DNA of 64,000 nucleotides from Daucus carota subsp. sativus. Its lineage: Eukaryota; Streptophyta; Magnoliopsida; Apiales; Apiaceae. Location: assembly GCF_001625215.2 (NCBI RefSeq), contig NC_030384.2, forward strand, positions 31,794,527-31,858,526, read 5' to 3'. A program made the position numbers and the translations under genes. Numbering within the stretch: the first letter of the stretch is position 1; every line of letters starts with the position of its first letter. Positions 13,729 through 26,400 of this stretch are shown piece by piece. Below the pieces are notes generated by a model. That model ran no database searches and was not told the origin of the DNA. It was given only the letters and a program-made list of their open reading frames with translations.

Positions 13729-15306
13729 TCACTCTTAACCCTACTGGCCCAGTTACACTTACATTTTGGTTTCTATCTTATTATTGTTGTTTGATACCAT
13801 AAATAAATCAGAGGTAGCCCTTTCCCACATTGTTCCCTTCCTCTTTTTTTTTTTTGGTAACGTCGTAAAATGGTTGCTCCAGTTGCATTTTCTATGAATG
13901 CTCGTTTAATTTCATTAGAGATATGGTTTGCAGATTCCCCTAGATATATCGGTTGATGTTCCTTGATTGGTAAATTTACATTGGCTCTGTTATTTTCCAA
14001 AAGAGAGATGAAGAAAATGAAATTTACCGCCTTTACAATTTAGTGATGCTTGTTTTCTCCCGTTATGTGTATATATTCAAAAAGGAAGATGATCAGAAAG
14101 GTGATTTTCAGCATGTTACTCCTAGCAATGGGCATTGAGTCCCTTTATTAGGGCAGGAGTGCTATTCCCACCCTCATCCCCGAACCCCGAGGAGTTGTCT
14201 AGGATCTGAGAAACCATGGACTGGCATAGAATATACTACTAGTATTCTCAACAAAAAGCTTGAACTTCTTCTACCAGTTACTTTCTTCTACCCAGCAAAA
14301 CTCGGTGCAGGTGACAAAAGTCTTGTTTTCTTGCCTCTCAATAACACATCCCCACAAAAAAAAACATACTAAACCAACAATTTTCTTTGGTAGATTTCCC
14401 CGTTAGGCCCATGTTATAGAAGACTACCAGGAAAAAATAATTGGGGAAGCAACATGACTATCATATAATCAAGCTGAAAGAATGTCAAGCCCACAAAAAC
14501 ATCTTCTGAAATCAACTCATCAAAGCATTTCACTTTATCTAGCCTAAAAACCTGCTCTTTGGCCAGATTTTTTTTTAATCCAAATAATAGAATTCTTCAG
14601 TGATAGGTGGAACTAAATGTCCCCAAAGCTCATCAGGTGCAATGTATATTCTCCTAATCTCCTTAATTATCAAAGCTAAAGTTGCTGTGGGTAAATAAAT
14701 GAAGGATGTCTGGCTGAATCAAAATTTTAAAAGAACTGTTAGGGGTTTTCCCCCTTTTCTGACTATATGTCAAGCAGAAATCAAGGACTTCTATAACAAA
14801 TATAAAACATGGGAATGGCAATCACAAGGAGAACAGCCACGCCCCAGGCCCTCAGCTCCCTACCATGTTAGTAGCGGTATATATATTCCTAAGGCCAGGG
14901 ATGACACGCTGTACTGGTTAAATATATTCACGGAGTAGACTACATGTAGATACATTATGTACAAGAGAATGTAAAACATCGATGCACGGTCTAATATACA
15001 GACCAACAATGATAAATATATACAGAGCAGAGTTCCCTATTTTAATTCTTAGTGTAACAAGTCATGTAACCACAATATTATATTTTACATTTGCAACATC
15101 TTACTCAACTTGCCAAAGAAACATCCAACTCAAGTATCTTCAGGCGTAGAGAGTCGGACAATAAATATATACATATACAAGCATTTATAAATATGCATAT
15201 AACTTACAACATTACCCGTGACATTTTTTGTTTTACAACACTAATCTCGTAGGCAAAGATACAGAAGCAGATCGATCATTATAGGCAGCAATGATAAATA
15301 TATATG
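13729..15306. other. Intergenic region without clear gene
   Basis: This spacer lies between convergent genes (oxidoreductase on +, CASP-like on -) and should contain both 3' UTRs. The longest open frame, 14699-14938, shows no recognisable domain. No repeat family was identified in it. Confidence 0.6.
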
Positions 15307-18300
15307 CTATAAAGTGCATAGAGTGTAACCAGATATCATGGAGTTAGCAGCTAAGGACACAAATGCTATGAAGGAAACTACCACTGAAGCTCTTGCCATA
15401 TTCGTAAACTTATCTTCCCCCCAGTTGGATTGCCAGTCATCTACACGAATGGCTGCTGATGATGACGATGATATCAGAAGATAAGCCAGAATCTGCAATA
15501 TTAGACCCCAAGCATTTATTTAAAATTAGATAGTATATTGTTCAGAATAAACTCACTTTCGTTTACATGGCAATGACATGAATATATACACAAACACATT
15601 ATATACATACATAATTCATTTTCAGTTATAACCATACACTTTGAAAAGCTGTTTAACTAAAAAATATGCAAAAGAACATAAGATCCTGCAATTTAAATAC
15701 AGGATTCAAATATACATGGAACGCAGAAAAAGAAGCAAAATTAATAAATAAATAAAATCTGCCAAATTGTAGCAACTGAAAGATTCTGCTGATGTCTCAT
15801 GCATTCCTTACATTATCAGTCAGAGGACTAAGCTTATACACCACCATATGTGGACGGAGATGTTCAAAAAAATTCACCTTAATTTGATGAATAAGCAGGC
15901 GTCTGTAAGGAGTGAATTATAACCTAAAACTAACCTCTCATTGTCTGGAAGATTCTTTTGCTGTCTCATACATTCTTTACATTATCAATCTCTAAGCTTA
16001 TAAACAGAAACATTTGGACAGAGATGTGCAAAACAATTCACCTTAATTTCATGAATAAACAGGTGTCTGTAAGGAGTGAATGATATCCTAAAACCAACCT
16101 CTAGCACATTCTTACATTTACACAACTTTTTTTCTTTATGCATACTCTATTAGCAGGGGAAGTAGTTATAATATAGAAAGGAGGAATATGTTAAACTTGG
16201 TGCTGATCAATAGAACAGAAGATATGTCGTGTGTATAAGATTCGCTTGGTTGGGACAAATTTCTCTTCCCTCCCTAACAAGGTTACAGTGTAATCTCCAC
16301 TATATTGTAATTTGAGATAAGTCTGTCTCCAACGCAAAGAAAATTGAAAAACTGTAAAATAAAATTCCTTGACGGCATGGTTGTGGGCGACGTAGATGGG
16401 TTCAAACCATTCAAATTTTCCAATAAGTTTTGAAGCTGTAGACCTGCTTACTGATAACAAAACTAGTAGAATTTTTTTTTTAGAGACACAAAAGAAACTG
16501 AAGAACTTATACAGACACAAAAAAACCCTGAAGAGCAATGAGCAAATTCTTATATTGTTTTGTATTCTGACGGTTAATATTTTATTGCATACTCCTAAAT
16601 AAATATTACCTGTTCTTGCAAATTTGTGCTATCCCCTAATAAGATGTATAAATAAGATAATAATAGCAACCAAAAAAAAAATCACACTAATTAGCTTTTA
16701 ACCACTCTTTAATGCTTAGACTACCAAAATGTAGGCAAAACAATCATACGGCATCAAATATATCTGTATTCTATATAATATGGTTTATTTTCAGTGGAGT
16801 ATAACATATAATACCACCAATTAGTACTCCATTGAACTAATTTAAGAGTATTCCACTAAACCTTTGCCCTATGCCCTATTGCCCTATTAACTGTGTTACT
16901 CCAACTCTTATGTTTAGGTAGTCGTACCCATTTCCAACAGTTGGGCACTTGGAGTGTCCAACTTAAAGATCACATATGCGTTAAATATACATGCAAACAA
17001 AAAAAAATGAGTAAAAGAAAGAAGAAGAAAAAAAAAACAATGAGAAGATCCCAAGTTTACAAAATCCTTTATAAAATAGTGTTTAATCTGAATTTAATTG
17101 TAACTTTTTGTTAAGGTATCTACCTACCATACTTGTTCATTAATATATTATGTCGTGTCCCCGTGCCCGTGTCCAAATATAGGACAATGTCCCTGATTTT
17201 CAGATTTTACTAGTCCAACACTCGGATGTGTCGTGTCTGACACTTCATACCGAGTCAGAGTAACATAGGTCCTATATTGATATATTTTAAAGTGAAATTT
17301 TTTAAATATAAATGTAAATATATCTCATGTATTTCAATGTTGCGCCATGTAATTGGAGTAAATACAACATTATTAAACTATCATAAAAAGTTATGCTTGT
17401 GTAACCAAAAGCACATATTTAAACACTAAGGGGTGTTTTCAGCTCGGATTTAAATAAATTTATGGATTTTAATGAATTGTATTTGATTGTGATTTTAAGC
17501 GGATTCTAGATAAAACGTCGTCGTAGAGTTTATGTAGAGTTCATAGAATTTACACACAATGCTTCAAAATCTCATGGAACATGATGGGATTAAAAAACAT
17601 AAAATACACTCAACATCCCATGAAATCCATCATCTTATGAATTTTTAAAAAAACCATCAATATGCAAATACCATCAGAGTTTAGTGAATTTTAAATAATC
17701 TCAATTGAATACCATTGGATTTTTATGCATAATTTAAAATCCTGATTAAATACGACCAGATTTTGTAGGACAATTTAAAATCCTAATTAAATACCCCATA
17801 TTTCGATACATTTTTTAAAATCCGAGTTGAATACACATGAGTTTCATGAATGAAAAACAATCCTTTAAAATCTCAATTAAATACACCTTGAAAATTTCTA
17901 ATTTTTGTGTCACGTAAAAAATTGCCGGTTCGCGGCAAAAAAAAAAAAAAAAAAATTGCCGGAGTGGAGCCACCACCCCAGAATTGTCATTTTCGTTGAG
18001 AAATATTAAGAAAACTGATAAGTCAAATTCCATGTAAAAATGTAAAACTAATCTATACCGGCTAAAGTAAATAATCAGCAAAATTTGAAAAAGAGTAAAG
18101 GTGAGGGAACACACACCTGATCAAAGGCGAAATCAAAGATATAACGGAGATGAGAACCTGAAACTAGTTTTCCAGAAGATAACTGATAAGCTAGATTTAG
18201 TCCCTGTAAAGCCGAGTAGAAAACTCCTATGGCATTCACCGCAATACAGTACCTGTTCAACTCATATAAATTCAGCTTTAATTCACACATACAAACCCAC

Positions 18301-19272
18301 ACTCTGATTAGAACAATTTTACTTTCAACAAGTGTTCTTTACTTTTTCTACATATCATCCCGCAATTATTTCCCACCTGAAAACAATTTTTTACGGTGTT
18401 TAAAGCATCTCCAATGAGCTCTTCAAACAATTTTTTCCTCCTCTAATTTTTTCCTCCTCTTCAAACAAGTCATAAGCATCTTGCATTGGACTTGCTCTAA
18501 TGATTTTTTAAAAATTTAAAAGTCTTATCTCTCCTCTGTTTTAAAGAGGATATAGATGCTCCTAACTTATTATCAATCACTGACATTCTATTTACTTCTC
18601 TCCAATTGTAGTGTTGAAGTTGCCACTATATTCATGTATCACGGGAGCCCTATATTATATTATTTTTTAGAAAATGAATTAGGAGAGCTTATGCTGCTAT
18701 CACTGTTCTCCGGGGAAGGAGACCTAAATATATCATATATCAAAATTATTTTACCTGAATTCAATATACCGATTAAAGGAATCAACGGCCCAGCCTTTAT
18801 TCCGATCAGCAGCCATAACCGAGAATGAAACCAAACAAAACACGAATCCAAAAAACCTGAACCCTAACGCCGCCTTCTTCACCACCAACTCACTCACCGT
18901 CCTCCTCGAACCAAACGACGACGTCGTCTTCATCCGCCTCGTCCCTATACTACTAACTCCACCGCTAGTCTCTTTAGCAGCACGCTGTGGCTTCGTAACC
19001 GTGACCGGATCGGCCGGAACCGACCGGTTCGGAGCCGCCGAAAAAGTCGGCGAGAAAGTCGGAGGAGAGTTGTGAAACTGAAGAGGCGGCGAGGGCGAGG
19101 GTTGTAAAGAGAGGTGCTGCGATGCATCGGCGTGGTCGAGAGATGAGCGGCAAGACGAGAGAGATGAGTCGGTGGGGGAACGCGCCGGCGGCAAGTTGAG
19201 TGAAGTATTTGGACTGGGATTGGTGATGTCGGAGACTCTCCACTGCTTCTCAGCTGCTTCGCTCTTCTCCAT
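15307..19272 (-). CDS. CASP-like membrane protein (CASPL4A type)
   Basis: Three exons (18755-19272, 18117-18252, 15307-15492) encode 279 residues. Residues 1-125 are a cytosolic Ser/Pro-rich tail. Four transmembrane segments follow: LGFRFFGFVFCLVSFSVMA (about 137-155), then YCIAVNAIGVFYSALQGLNL, FDQILAYLLISSSSSAA and ASVVVSFIAFVSLAANSMI. The block RVDDWQSNW after the third segment and the arginine in the first are conserved in CASP-like subfamily 4A as I recall it. CASP proteins build membrane scaffolds (the Casparian strip for CASPs proper); CASPL roles are less known. The second intron is 2.6 kb and holds a MITE, a tandem duplication and a dispersed repeat. Phases match at each junction. 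Confidence 0.88.
15778..16104. repeat. Tandem duplication of about 165 bp in CASPL intron 2
   Basis: Unit 1 (about 15778-15945) and unit 2 (about 15947-16104) share long tracts such as ttcaccttaattt, gtctgtaaggagtgaat and cctaaaac, in the same order, with roughly 80-85 % identity by eye. It is an old local duplication with no coding potential. Confidence 0.7.
17000..17275. repeat. Dispersed repeat D, copy 1 (gtgtccccgtgcccgtgtcc type)
   Basis: It shares an AT-rich first half (gtaactttttgttaa...catacttgttcattaatatat) and a GC-richer second half (gtgtcc..cccgtgtcc, acactcggat.tgtcgtgtc) with 27040-27325. A more diverged relative lies at 37360-37590. It is in CASPL intron 2. Confidence 0.65.
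17430..17887. mobile_element. MITE family A, copy 2, in CASPL intron 2
   Basis: The left end gggtgttttcagctcggattt and right end ctcaattaaatacacc are inverse to one another. The interior repeats the family terminal motif several times (caattgaataccattgga, gattaaatacgaccaga), suggesting nested or slipped copies. Confidence 0.65.
17921..17962. repeat. A-run flanked by an 8-bp duplication
   Basis: attgccgg occurs at 17921-17928 and 17955-17962. Between them lie ttcgcggc and 19 A residues. This is what an extremely truncated poly(A) retroposon would leave, but replication slippage could give the same picture. Confidence 0.45.
18409..18501. mobile_element. Short MITE fragment (agagcaagtccaa family)
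   Basis: The ends are agcatctccaatgagctc and cattggacttgctct. The inverted terminal motif is shared with the longer element at 62292-62661. It lies in CASPL intron 1 (18253-18754). Confidence 0.5.
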
Positions 19273-19679
19273 GTATGTATAGCTTGTATGTATAGTTTAA
19301 AACTGGAAGTGAAGGCTTATAGGTGGAAACGAGAAGATTTGAGCTTACACACGAAGCAAAGTTAGCAAAGGGAGCAAAGTGAAAGTAAGCAAGAATAGTG
19401 ACAGCTTCTGCTTCCAATTTCCCTTTCTTTTTTCTTTTTTTTAATCTAAGTTCATGGACATTCTACATAAATCACAATATTTATCTCTGCTTCGCTGAAA
19501 GACAAAAGTCTACTAGTCTACAACTATCAATTGGGTATAGTTTAATGATATTTTTAATTTTATCCCCCTAGTTGATACTTATTCATTGAACAATTTGTTG
19601 GGGGTGTTGACCAGTGTCCCGGTGATGATGTAATAAATTAGTTGATCTAGAGGAGGAGAGTTTCATTCATAAAATCTGA

Positions 19680-19957
19680 GGGTATTTAATTGAGATTGTT
19701 TAAAATCCATTAAAATTTGATGATATTAAAATGTTGATGGATTTTTTTGGATTTCATGAAATGATGGATTTTGTGGCAATCTCCAATGTATTTTAAGTTT
19801 TTTGAAATCCCATCAAAATCAATGGGATTTTGAAGTATTGTACTAAAATCCTATCAACTCTGCGACATTTTATCAAGAATCCGCACAAAATCACATACAA
19901 TCTATTAAAATTCATGAACTAAAAACAATCCATTAAAATCTCAATCGAATACACCCC
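19680..19957. mobile_element. MITE family A, copy 3
   Basis: It starts gggtatttaattgagattg and ends aatctcaatcgaatacacccc, a clear inverted terminal repeat. The body is closely similar to 10975-11190, including gatggattttgtggca. This is the simplest of the three copies and probably nearest to the family structure. Confidence 0.75.
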
Positions 19958-20164
19958 GTAAATGTCGACATAGATAAAAGAAAATTTAAAATTTCATATT
20001 CAAACTGAACTTGTTTGCATTATATTAAATTCTGCAAGATTTTTAGGTCGTACTCCCCGATACGAAAGATGTATTTGCGGCTCATCAATTCTCTAAATCG
20101 GGGTACAGTAAACAAATCTCTTTGCCCATCATCGTGTTCATAGAGGTGAAAGTGTCCAGTGTTG

Positions 20165-20252
20165 CACTCCCCCCGTCCCCCGTCCCCGGTGTTGTTTACG
20201 TATACGTACACCGTTTGCACGCATTTGAAATGAGAGGGGGACAAAGGGAGTA
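20165..20252. mobile_element. Degenerate Stowaway-like MITE
   Basis: The ends actccccccgtccc and gggggacaaagggagt are inverse, as in Stowaway elements, but the copy is short (about 90 bp) and worn. Confidence 0.45.
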
Positions 20253-20493
20253 ACTTGTATGTCTGACTTTCCGGACGTATACTATGAATAAACAATTGTT
20301 CATACACAAACAGAGATGAGTACAATATCAATGTCATTTTATAAACGCTCCAGAATTATGCTTCTATGACAGGTAACTGCGAGTTCTAATCTTACAACAG
20401 AATCAAGACTTGATTTGTTCTCACAATTTTCACAATTCTGTAGTGTATTTAGGCCGTAGTGTATTCAGGCCGAGGAAACAAACATGAAGAGGC

Positions 20494-23400
20494 CTAGGAA
20501 GGCAACATGAAGAACTCCCGCGCTTCCTTGTACCGCTCAAAGACAACGTTGTACACCGGATGGACAGGTTCCAAGAGATTTTTAGAATAATTTCCGAAGA
20601 CAGCAGCTGGCAAAGGCTGAGAATCAACATTACTTGACCAGCTATACTGACACACCGATAAGCCACTTAGACAATAGCATGTGTGATAGTGGTCTCTATA
20701 CTTCCCTGGTTTGTCCCTAAACCCTCCCTCGACCTGTGCCAACAAAATTACAGAGATAATCCAGAATTATGTATACAAGCCTAATTTTCAACCTGGTCAG
20801 GCCATTAATCTTAGCAATGTTCAAAGTGCAACAACTTAACCAATAAGATTTCCTTGAAAGCATCAAGCATTTTAGCACTATGTACAGCATGAAAAACAAC
20901 TCCAAAAAAATCACGACAGAAAGAATGACAACTGAGCAGGACACTACCCAAAAAAGTCTAAAGGACTAGAACTTTCCAGAGTCTTGAACATGCGAAAAGG
21001 ATAACTTCTTTGTTGTCCTTATTTGTGGGAAATTAACAGAGACAAACTATTAAACTCCAATAAATCACTATAACCAAAACTCCATGATTAGCATACCTAC
21101 CAGATTTAATCACTAACTTGTGGTCACAAACCAAGATTGGGCACTGGGCACTTAATTCTAAAATTCAGTAATGACCTTGTAATATACAAGCAAACATTAA
21201 AAGTAGCACATAATTATATTATCTATTCTTTAATCTGTAACACCATAAATAAAGCAAAGAATTGTATAGACTAGTGTTACCAACTCAAGTTACCCTGCGA
21301 AACTGACAGAGACCTGGAAAGTAGCTTTAATTATAGGAAATAGATAAACCTTTTTTTTACCACACACACAAAAAAGATGTATCAAGAAACCAAGAGTAAC
21401 AGAGATTCAATCCAGATATTTAGCACAGAAATTTGTAGAAGTGAAAGGAACCTGAGAGCATAAGAGAATATATCGCTGCAACTCTATGCAATGGAATAGA
21501 GGCTCTGTTTCTGCATTTCCTCTTCTCCCAGTAGAACCAACACCTAACCGCTCAAATTTAACTTGATCAGAAGGATTTCGCTGTCCGGCACCTGGGAGAT
21601 ATGAACATCAAGTTATCAACAACATAACAAGCAGATGCCGTACTTTTCGTACTAGGTACACCGCTCTGCTTTAGGAAATGATGAAGTTTTTCTTTATAGT
21701 GTTAATGAGTTTGTTTATTAGTAAAAAGTAAAAACTGTCCCTGGTTAGCATACCATCCTCATGAGAGCAATGTTCATCAGCATGTGGCGAGTTCCCACCA
21801 AGGCATTGTTCTTCTTCACTTAAATCAGCAGAAGTTTGAGAGCTGTCTGCATCATTTTCATCTACTTCATCAGACACAAAAGCTTGCTCATCAACTATCA
21901 TATGCAATCTTTGTATTAATGCCGATGCTCCTCCCTGATCAATTTAATGTAGGTTATTACACTATATGGGAAAAAAATATGCCTGAGTAATAACAAACCA
22001 AAACAAAATAGAATACCTGCCAAAATGAGTAGCAACCATCGACCAATTTATTTGTTCGCCCTTGGAAACCACCTTCCAATCCTTGTCTAAACACCAACCA
22101 ATCCTAATGTAATAAATGCACAACATAACCTTTTAGGTGTCTCGCATGCTTGAAAGAGAATGACTATGCTTTACAAAATTGTAGGTCTTCTACGGAGCAG
22201 CCATATACAGTCCGCAGAGTAACACACTCACATATTAAGCTTTGGTAAGCACAACCAAATAAGCAAGCAAAACATTTTATTATGCAGGTGCAAATAGTTC
22301 CTTATGGTTTTCATGGAGCATAATAGGCGAAGGGTAGACAAGGAGGCAGACGTTTAATTACCAAAAAAATGAGGCAGATGCTAAATTACAAAAATAAATA
22401 AATAAAATCTGAGGCAAATGTTGGTACCTAAACAGAGAGACTGCATACCCTGTTCAATACTAAAACTAGTATTTAGAAGTAAGCATTGACCATTGGGTGG
22501 TTACCAATCACCATGTGACAATTTTGTTGAAACTGCATAGTATTTGATTCTTTTGTGAACTTCTTGTACTGTATAACCATTTTCAATGGAAATGCAGAGG
22601 GATTACTGAAATTTTAGGTAAACATGTTGGCTGAATTTATGTTAAAGGTATGTCACCCTTCCAACAATAAACAACCTGAACGAATTTTCTAATTTCTTCG
22701 TCGGTTCGTCCTATGCGTTCCAGAAGTTCAGAAACCTGCTCTCTACATTCTCGGTGACCTCCATAAATGGCAAAGAATGCCAAAAGGTCCGGACGGGGAA
22801 ATTTACAACACTCAGTCCACCTATATCAATTGTAAACCATTCATCCCACCGTAGCTGCAGCTTCGCCTTGAGAGTTTAAGCTAATTAACATGAATTTTGC
22901 TTTGAGTTTCTATTGTTTAGCTATCGAGCGTAAAAGGTCATAAATTTCACTTTAAGCATGCTTCGCCTACAAGGCCAAATAGATTATATAGAAGGTTTAG
23001 TGATGAGCAAATCATTGGTTCCAGTTTTCAGTTATCTAATGCTCTGCAAGAATTTTATAATGGTACAAACAAACATCATGCTTTCAGCAATCTTGTTGTG
23101 GCTGCCTTGAGCCTCTAGAAATGTTCTCGCTCCTCCATCGAGAACCAGGCCCAATATTCTTTCACATGTGGTTCAAGATGAATGTCGTCTTTCCATATTT
23201 AAATATATATTTAATCTATATATTATTCCCTCGCAGTCTTCATTTACTGCACCTAATTGAGAATTCTGGAAGATGTCAGAATCTAGAGAGAGATGTGCAT
23301 GCATGGGAGAGATATCTGATGTCCATACAGATAAAAACAAGGATTTTTAGTTTTAGAAAGGGAGCAATGGTTGTTAAGACTGTAAGTCAAGTATAGTGGA

Positions 23401-26400
23401 CAGGGGTCCATTGGCCGACTAGGCTTACTAATAGTCTACTAGTCGGAATTCATTAATATATAATTACAAACATATCATGAAAGTGGGCCATCTGCATTAC
23501 CAGAAGAGACAAAACTGCAACTCTTTAATTACAATAATATTTTATCCTTATAACAATTTTAAAACTGTATGTCACAAGCTCATGTTGTACATATATTTCA
23601 TTTTAAAAAACAGTTTAAAGGGAAAGTTTTTAATGAGCAGCGCAAAATGAGAAGAATAATATTTTAGTATCGAGGCCAATTTCACTTTAGCTTAAAGATA
23701 GCAATTACACCAATTTCACTTTAGCTTAAAGATAGCAATTACACAAATTTCACTTTAGCTTAAAGATAGCAATTACACCGCCACAATTATAAATCAGATA
23801 CGTTTATGTACAGGAAACATTATATGACTTCATAACGTGAAGAAAAAAACAAGCAGTATGAACTACGAAGCAGAAAATGTCCTTACAGTTAAACTAGCCA
23901 AGTCCAAACGGTTGACCTCCTTGATCAATATCATTGTGGCCAACCCACAAAAGGTATAGCTGCTCAAAACCAAAAAACATCACAAACATAAAACATAAGA
24001 TCAAAAAACCAAGCTAATCTGAAAAATAGTGTGGATTCACAACATAGTTTTCCTTGATTGAACGGTGAAATGTGTGCAAAACATACCCACCATGAGCTTC
24101 AGAACCTGGTTCTCCGGCAATTCCACCTTCGTACGTTTGACAGCTACAGGGGACATGCCAACCAGACAAGCTTCAGTTAGTGGCATTAATAAATGAAGAT
24201 ACAAATTCCAAATTAGAACCAACAAAAAAATTGTAACCCCGAATGCAATCTTTAGCAGCCCTATATTTATAATTTGTACATTTATTATCATAAGCTGAAA
24301 ACTAAAGCATAACATCATTCAGGACTTTTATGAGCCAACAATAACTCAGTCATTTCTCAGCACATCTGCATTTTGTTGTAATCCATAAATACTGTGTATA
24401 TAAAATGTGCCTCGTGTCTGAATGAATAATTATACAACCCCAAAAAGGTTATCAAGTCACCTCACGAACAAAAATCTCCCACAGGCACTTTCTCGAAATT
24501 CTACACTTATTTTGAGGCACAAGCAATATTTCAACAAATTGATAAGAGGAAGAAAAGAGGAATATACATGTTGATATCTAACTGAATAGAACTCTTGACT
24601 TACGACATACTACATAATTCACATCGCTATGCCAATAATGAAGTATAGACTACTTGTACCAACCTTAAAATGTAATTTCCAACGTTCTCAATCAGCTCAT
24701 CATCCAATATATTTAGAATACTTGCAACCTAATAGAGCAAAGATAAAGTAACATAAATGGCTGAAGATGACACAAAAGGTAGCCATCAGTGAGAAAACTA
24801 AATCCTACAAGTAGAAAAATAAAAACTCAAGATAAAACCAGTAGACAATTTTGAAAGAGACAAGATTTATCTTCCATTTTCCATCAAATATTAGTATTGA
24901 GCAATAAGCAGGAACTTTTCGGACAAATTTGGATTCTTTTAGAAAATTTATGCACATCTTCATATATAGCTGAAGATGATTATTTTAAATATTGGATAAC
25001 GTTAGGTAATTTAGTTATTTGAAGTAGTCCACACTACAGAACTGGGCACAATCAATTAAATCTTCAATCTACAGAAACATAGAAAACAGATTTTAGCTTT
25101 CCTCTAAGATCACGAACTATTATAACTCAGCAATAATACCAAGACAACAACACATACCGAAATTGCAGTGTAGCAAGCACGAACATCAATTTCTCCACCA
25201 TCATGCATCCTATGGAAAGTGATGCTTATTATTATTAAGAAAAAAAAGGCATTGTAGGTCAAAGATAAGTATGTCAAACAAAATTGCTAGACATCACAGG
25301 ATACTCTCACTAGTTCTGAGAAGACTGAAGCCTAAAGTGCATGATAAACTATAAAAAAAGCATTGCTTAAAGCTGAGACTTGGTTGATCTTTTACTATCA
25401 TTGCCCCAAGTTAATTAATTTAATTGAAGGTATTTTTTAAGCTACAAGTGATACATGTTGACAATGAAAATTAAGCTCCACATAGAATTTCTATAAGAAG
25501 TGACCTCAAGGTTTTAACTACTCAACAACTTTTAGCAACAAATTTTTTAACAGCCACGAGGTTAGACACTATAGAATATAAACTATAAATAGGTATCTAT
25601 TTATAGGGTATATAAATGCCACGAGCTCAAGTAACTGGTGAACGCAGGATGAGACAAAACTGACAGCTACAATTTAAATTGCACATATAGTAATACGTTT
25701 ATATAAACATTGACCACTTCATGCACATCCAGCAAAATTGTACACTCTACTTTGTATATTGAAGCAATGCATGCAGTATAAAGGGTGAAATTTCAAATTA
25801 ACAGAATGGCTAACCTGAATCCTCCATTCTTGTCTTTCATTCGCAACAAAAACAAATACAAGTTACCTCTGAAATGCATGAACATTAATTTGAAGTCAGT
25901 TGGTCAGCCGTTGGGCAATAGGCACAAGCATATAATAAAATTTTAGTACAGTTCCCAATGTACTAAACTGACCACCTATTGATAGATGACAATGACTTCT
26001 GGCCACCCAGAGTAACAAGTGAATTTACTGCTGCATAAGTTGTAGCAAGATGTGGAAGCTGAGGAAGTTCATAAATGAGTTAGCATCATAAAGGAGAAAA
26101 TCAACCATCACAGTAAATCAAGAAAAAAATTTATTATATGATTAACATCTCATGTCAAATTTGACAAAAATACAATAAGCTCATACACTTCATCTTCATA
26201 TACCATTGCCCTTATACAACCAAATACCTTATTCTGGGTGCTAAATTAGACTTCACATTCGTGATCTACAATTCTACATTAACCACCTTCACAATCTAGG
26301 AAGTAAATATTTTTAATTAATACAACATTAATCAATGATCACAAAGAGTTGTTATTATATTTCAACTAACCAGATAATAGAATGTCACCTCTCTGTTGTA

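Larger units (their letters stand above)
19273..20493. other. Spacer between CASPL and FTB genes
   Basis: It holds the promoter of the CASP-like gene (right of 19272), MITE family A copy 3 and a small degenerate Stowaway-like element. The FTB gene ends at 20494, so its 3' UTR also falls here. No further gene is seen. Confidence 0.65.

Noticed and set aside
22676-23158. The exon-like segments as an alternative FTB exon pair
   Set aside because: Their 229-bp total shifts the FTB frame, and known FTB proteins have no insert there.
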